A stretch of 8,427 nucleotides of DNA, taken from positions 1-8,427 of the forward strand of contig CALKAJ010000302.1 of NCBI GenBank assembly GCA_937983305.1. The letters run 5' to 3'. The position numbers and the translations under genes were made by a program. Below are positions 7,392-8,427 of the stretch, one piece after another; position 1 is the stretch's first letter; every line of letters starts with the position of its first letter. Source of the DNA: an uncultured Ignavibacteriota bacterium. GTDB taxonomy: Bacteria > Bacteroidota > Ignavibacteria > Tepidaquicellales > Tepidaquicellaceae. The notes beneath the pieces were generated by a model. It saw only the letters and a list, made by a program, of their open reading frames with translations, had not been told where the DNA came from and did not search any database.

Positions 7392-7407
7392 AAAAGTTAT
7401 AACTTTT
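7392..7407. promoter_or_regulatory. 16-bp perfect palindrome upstream of clpC
   Basis: AAAAGTTATAACTTTT reads the same on both strands, with all 8 base pairs per arm matching. It lies between the end of the hydrolase gene and clpC, about 65 bases before the clpC ATG and 9 bases upstream of the candidate -35 box. As a hairpin it would have no loop, and it is not followed by a T-tract on the - strand, so it is a poor terminator. A dimeric regulator's operator is possible. The known heat-shock elements CIRCE and the CtsR box are not present. Confidence 0.35.
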
Positions 7408-7414
7408 TGATTTA

Positions 7415-8248
7415 TTAACGTTTTAGGTACTTATCAAACCAGTCTTTCCTGAGATATTTCACCAGTTCCTTATTTCTGCTCAAATAATGGTCACCGTTTT
7501 CAATTAATTCGAGTTTATATTCGGTACCGGTATTTTTAATCTTCAGTCTTTCATGCATATCTACCGAATCCAGATACGATACTTTATCATCTGAATTCCC
7601 GTGTATAAAATGTGTTGGTGTATTTACGTTTATTTCTTCATAAAATCCCACTGCAGATCTTCTTTTAAAAAATTTATCTTTCTCTTCTTTACTGTAACCT
7701 TGCGTCAATTCCGATATAAACTTATTTAATCCCGGGTTTATAGAAATCGTTCTCTCCAGGTTTGCTACCGCCGAAACTGCAACCGCACATCTTACTCTGT
7801 TTGTTTTAGTCAAACACAAATACATCATCATTCCGCCTCTGCTCCATCCTTCCATCCCAATCAGATTACTTTCTGCCTCGGGGAAATCATCAATAATATC
7901 AATGAGATTAAGAATATCGTTTACATCTTCTCCACCGAATTGGTCATCTTCTCTGTAATTCGATGCTATCACAAAATATCCCCATGAGGCAATTTCTCCT
8001 AAAATTCCCGATGCGAGAAAATCATCAATCTTGCCACTGTTCTTATTGCCGCCTCTGTTCCAGATTATTACGGGCAGTCTTGATTTGAATTCCAATGGTT
8101 TACTGATATAGCCTTCAACTTCAATTCCATCCGACAAGTATTTAATTCGTGATGTTATTGTATTCTCGGAAATATCCTTACCCCATCCTTTATGTAAAAG
8201 AACTAATTGTTTTTTTGGTAATCTTATTTCATTTATTTCATAAATCAT
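7415..8248 (-). CDS. Alpha/beta hydrolase, prolyl-oligopeptidase (S9)-like
   Basis: This is a 277-residue serine hydrolase whose substrate is not predictable from sequence. The nucleophile elbow is GWSRG (134-138), with Ser136 as the likely nucleophile. The likely acid is D220 in HGNSDDKV (216-223), and the base is H254 in NGDHYL. An oxyanion-type loop NRGGN (64-68) follows the strand LPVIIW, replacing the more usual HGG. The layout fits the C-terminal catalytic domain of S9 peptidases and related esterases. The beta-propeller of full prolyl oligopeptidases is absent, so small esters or short peptides are plausible substrates. There is no signal peptide, so it is probably cytoplasmic. It lies 88 bp upstream of clpC on the same strand, with no terminator seen between them, so read-through into clpC is possible. 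It is isolated from its own upstream gene by a strong terminator. No Shine-Dalgarno is visible. Confidence 0.85.
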   Translation of the reverse strand: MIYEINEIRLPKKQLVLLHKGWGKDISENTITSRIKYLSDGIEVEGYISKPLEFKSRLPVIIWNRGGNKNSGKIDDFLASGILGEIASWGYFVIASNYREDDQFGGEDVNDILNLIDIIDDFPEAESNLIGMEGWSRGGMMMYLCLTKTNRVRCAVAVSAVANLERTISINPGLNKFISELTQGYSKEEKDKFFKRRSAVGFYEEINVNTPTHFIHGNSDDKVSYLDSVDMHERLKIKNTGTEYKLELIENGDHYLSRNKELVKYLRKDWFDKYLKR

Positions 8249-8283
8249 AAACGTAACATATAATTTAATAATTAATTTCCTTA

Positions 8284-8289
8284 ATTATA
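8284..8289 (-). promoter_or_regulatory. Possible -10 box for the hydrolase gene
   Basis: On the - strand a perfect TATAAT lies 35 bases before the hydrolase ATG and just downstream of the terminator of the preceding gene, where a new promoter is expected. The corresponding -35 position (TTTTTA) is poor and overlaps the terminator's T-tract. In such A+T-rich sequence the match may be chance. Confidence 0.2.
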
Positions 8290-8307
8290 ATACTTAAAAT
8301 CAGGTAT

Positions 8308-8339
8308 AAAAAAAGGCTGACTTAAAAGCCAGCCTTTTT
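8308..8339 (-). terminator. Rho-independent terminator after the type IX cargo gene
   Basis: GGCTG (8315-8319) and CAGCC (8330-8334) form a stem that extends inward through CTT/AAG and outward through an A/T run on both sides. The single inner mismatch (A8320/C8329 on the + strand) becomes a G-U wobble in - strand RNA. On that strand the hairpin is followed by seven T residues. It starts about 20 bases after the stop codon of the gene entering from the right. The flanking A and T runs also make it partly bidirectional in form. Confidence 0.88.
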
Positions 8340-8359
8340 ATAACAATATGTAATTACAA

Positions 8360-8427
8360 TTATTTAACGAGTACCATACGTTTTACATCTGTGAACCCGT
8401 TAACTTCCATTTTGTAGAAGTAAACAC
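8360..8427 (-). CDS. C-terminal end of a type IX secretion cargo protein (5' end outside window)
   Basis: Only the last 21 codons and the TAA stop are in the window. The translation VYFYKMEVNGFTDVKRMVLVK matches the end of the type A Por/type IX secretion sorting domain: a G/V-YFY-K strand, a short turn, then a basic residue and an M-V-L-x-K terminus. In this family the C-terminal domain directs passage across the outer membrane and is then removed, with cargo often anchored to the cell surface. The body of the protein lies beyond the window, so its activity is unknown. The stop codon is followed within 25 bases by a strong terminator, which supports a genuine gene end. Confidence 0.82.
   Translation of the reverse strand, partial: VYFYKMEVNGFTDVKRMVLVK

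Overview
The window is A+T-rich bacterial chromosome with dense, ordinary-looking coding sequence. Several things point to the Bacteroidota/Ignavibacteria (FCB) group. A partial gene at the right edge ends in a type IX secretion (Por) sorting tail. Two exported proteins have signal peptides with a Gln at the predicted mature N-terminus. Two DUF5683-like envelope proteins are present, ClpC is the Clp ATPase, and no start codon has a convincing Shine-Dalgarno sequence. An Ignavibacteria-like origin is an inference; the phylum-level placement is stronger than anything finer. No tRNA, rRNA, CRISPR, transposase or phage gene was seen.

Left part (1-2800, + strand): the C-terminal thioredoxin domain of a DsbD-type protein-disulfide reductase is followed by a small exported DUF5683-like protein, then truA (tRNA pseudouridine synthase), then a second, larger DUF5683-like protein. 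The gaps are 26, 0 and 2 bp, so the four are probably one transcript. The cluster ends at a strong hairpin at 2822-2855.

Middle part (2859-7326, - strand), converging on the first cluster: clpC (AAA+ unfoldase), fabH (ketoacyl-ACP synthase III) and ispE (MEP isoprenoid pathway kinase), with gaps of 37 and 60 bp. They could be co-transcribed from a promoter in front of clpC. A perfect 16-bp palindrome lies just upstream of that region.

Right part (7415-8427, - strand): a cytoplasmic alpha/beta hydrolase of the prolyl-oligopeptidase type, preceded by a well-formed rho-independent terminator that closes the upstream gene. Only the last 21 residues of that gene are in the window; they form a type IX secretion sorting tail.

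Most genes are core metabolism or protein quality control. The least explained parts are the pair of DUF5683-like paralogues bracketing truA, a -1 slippery run at the end of truA that would fuse it in frame to the second paralogue, and the palindrome in front of clpC. No clear new defence or mobile system is visible.
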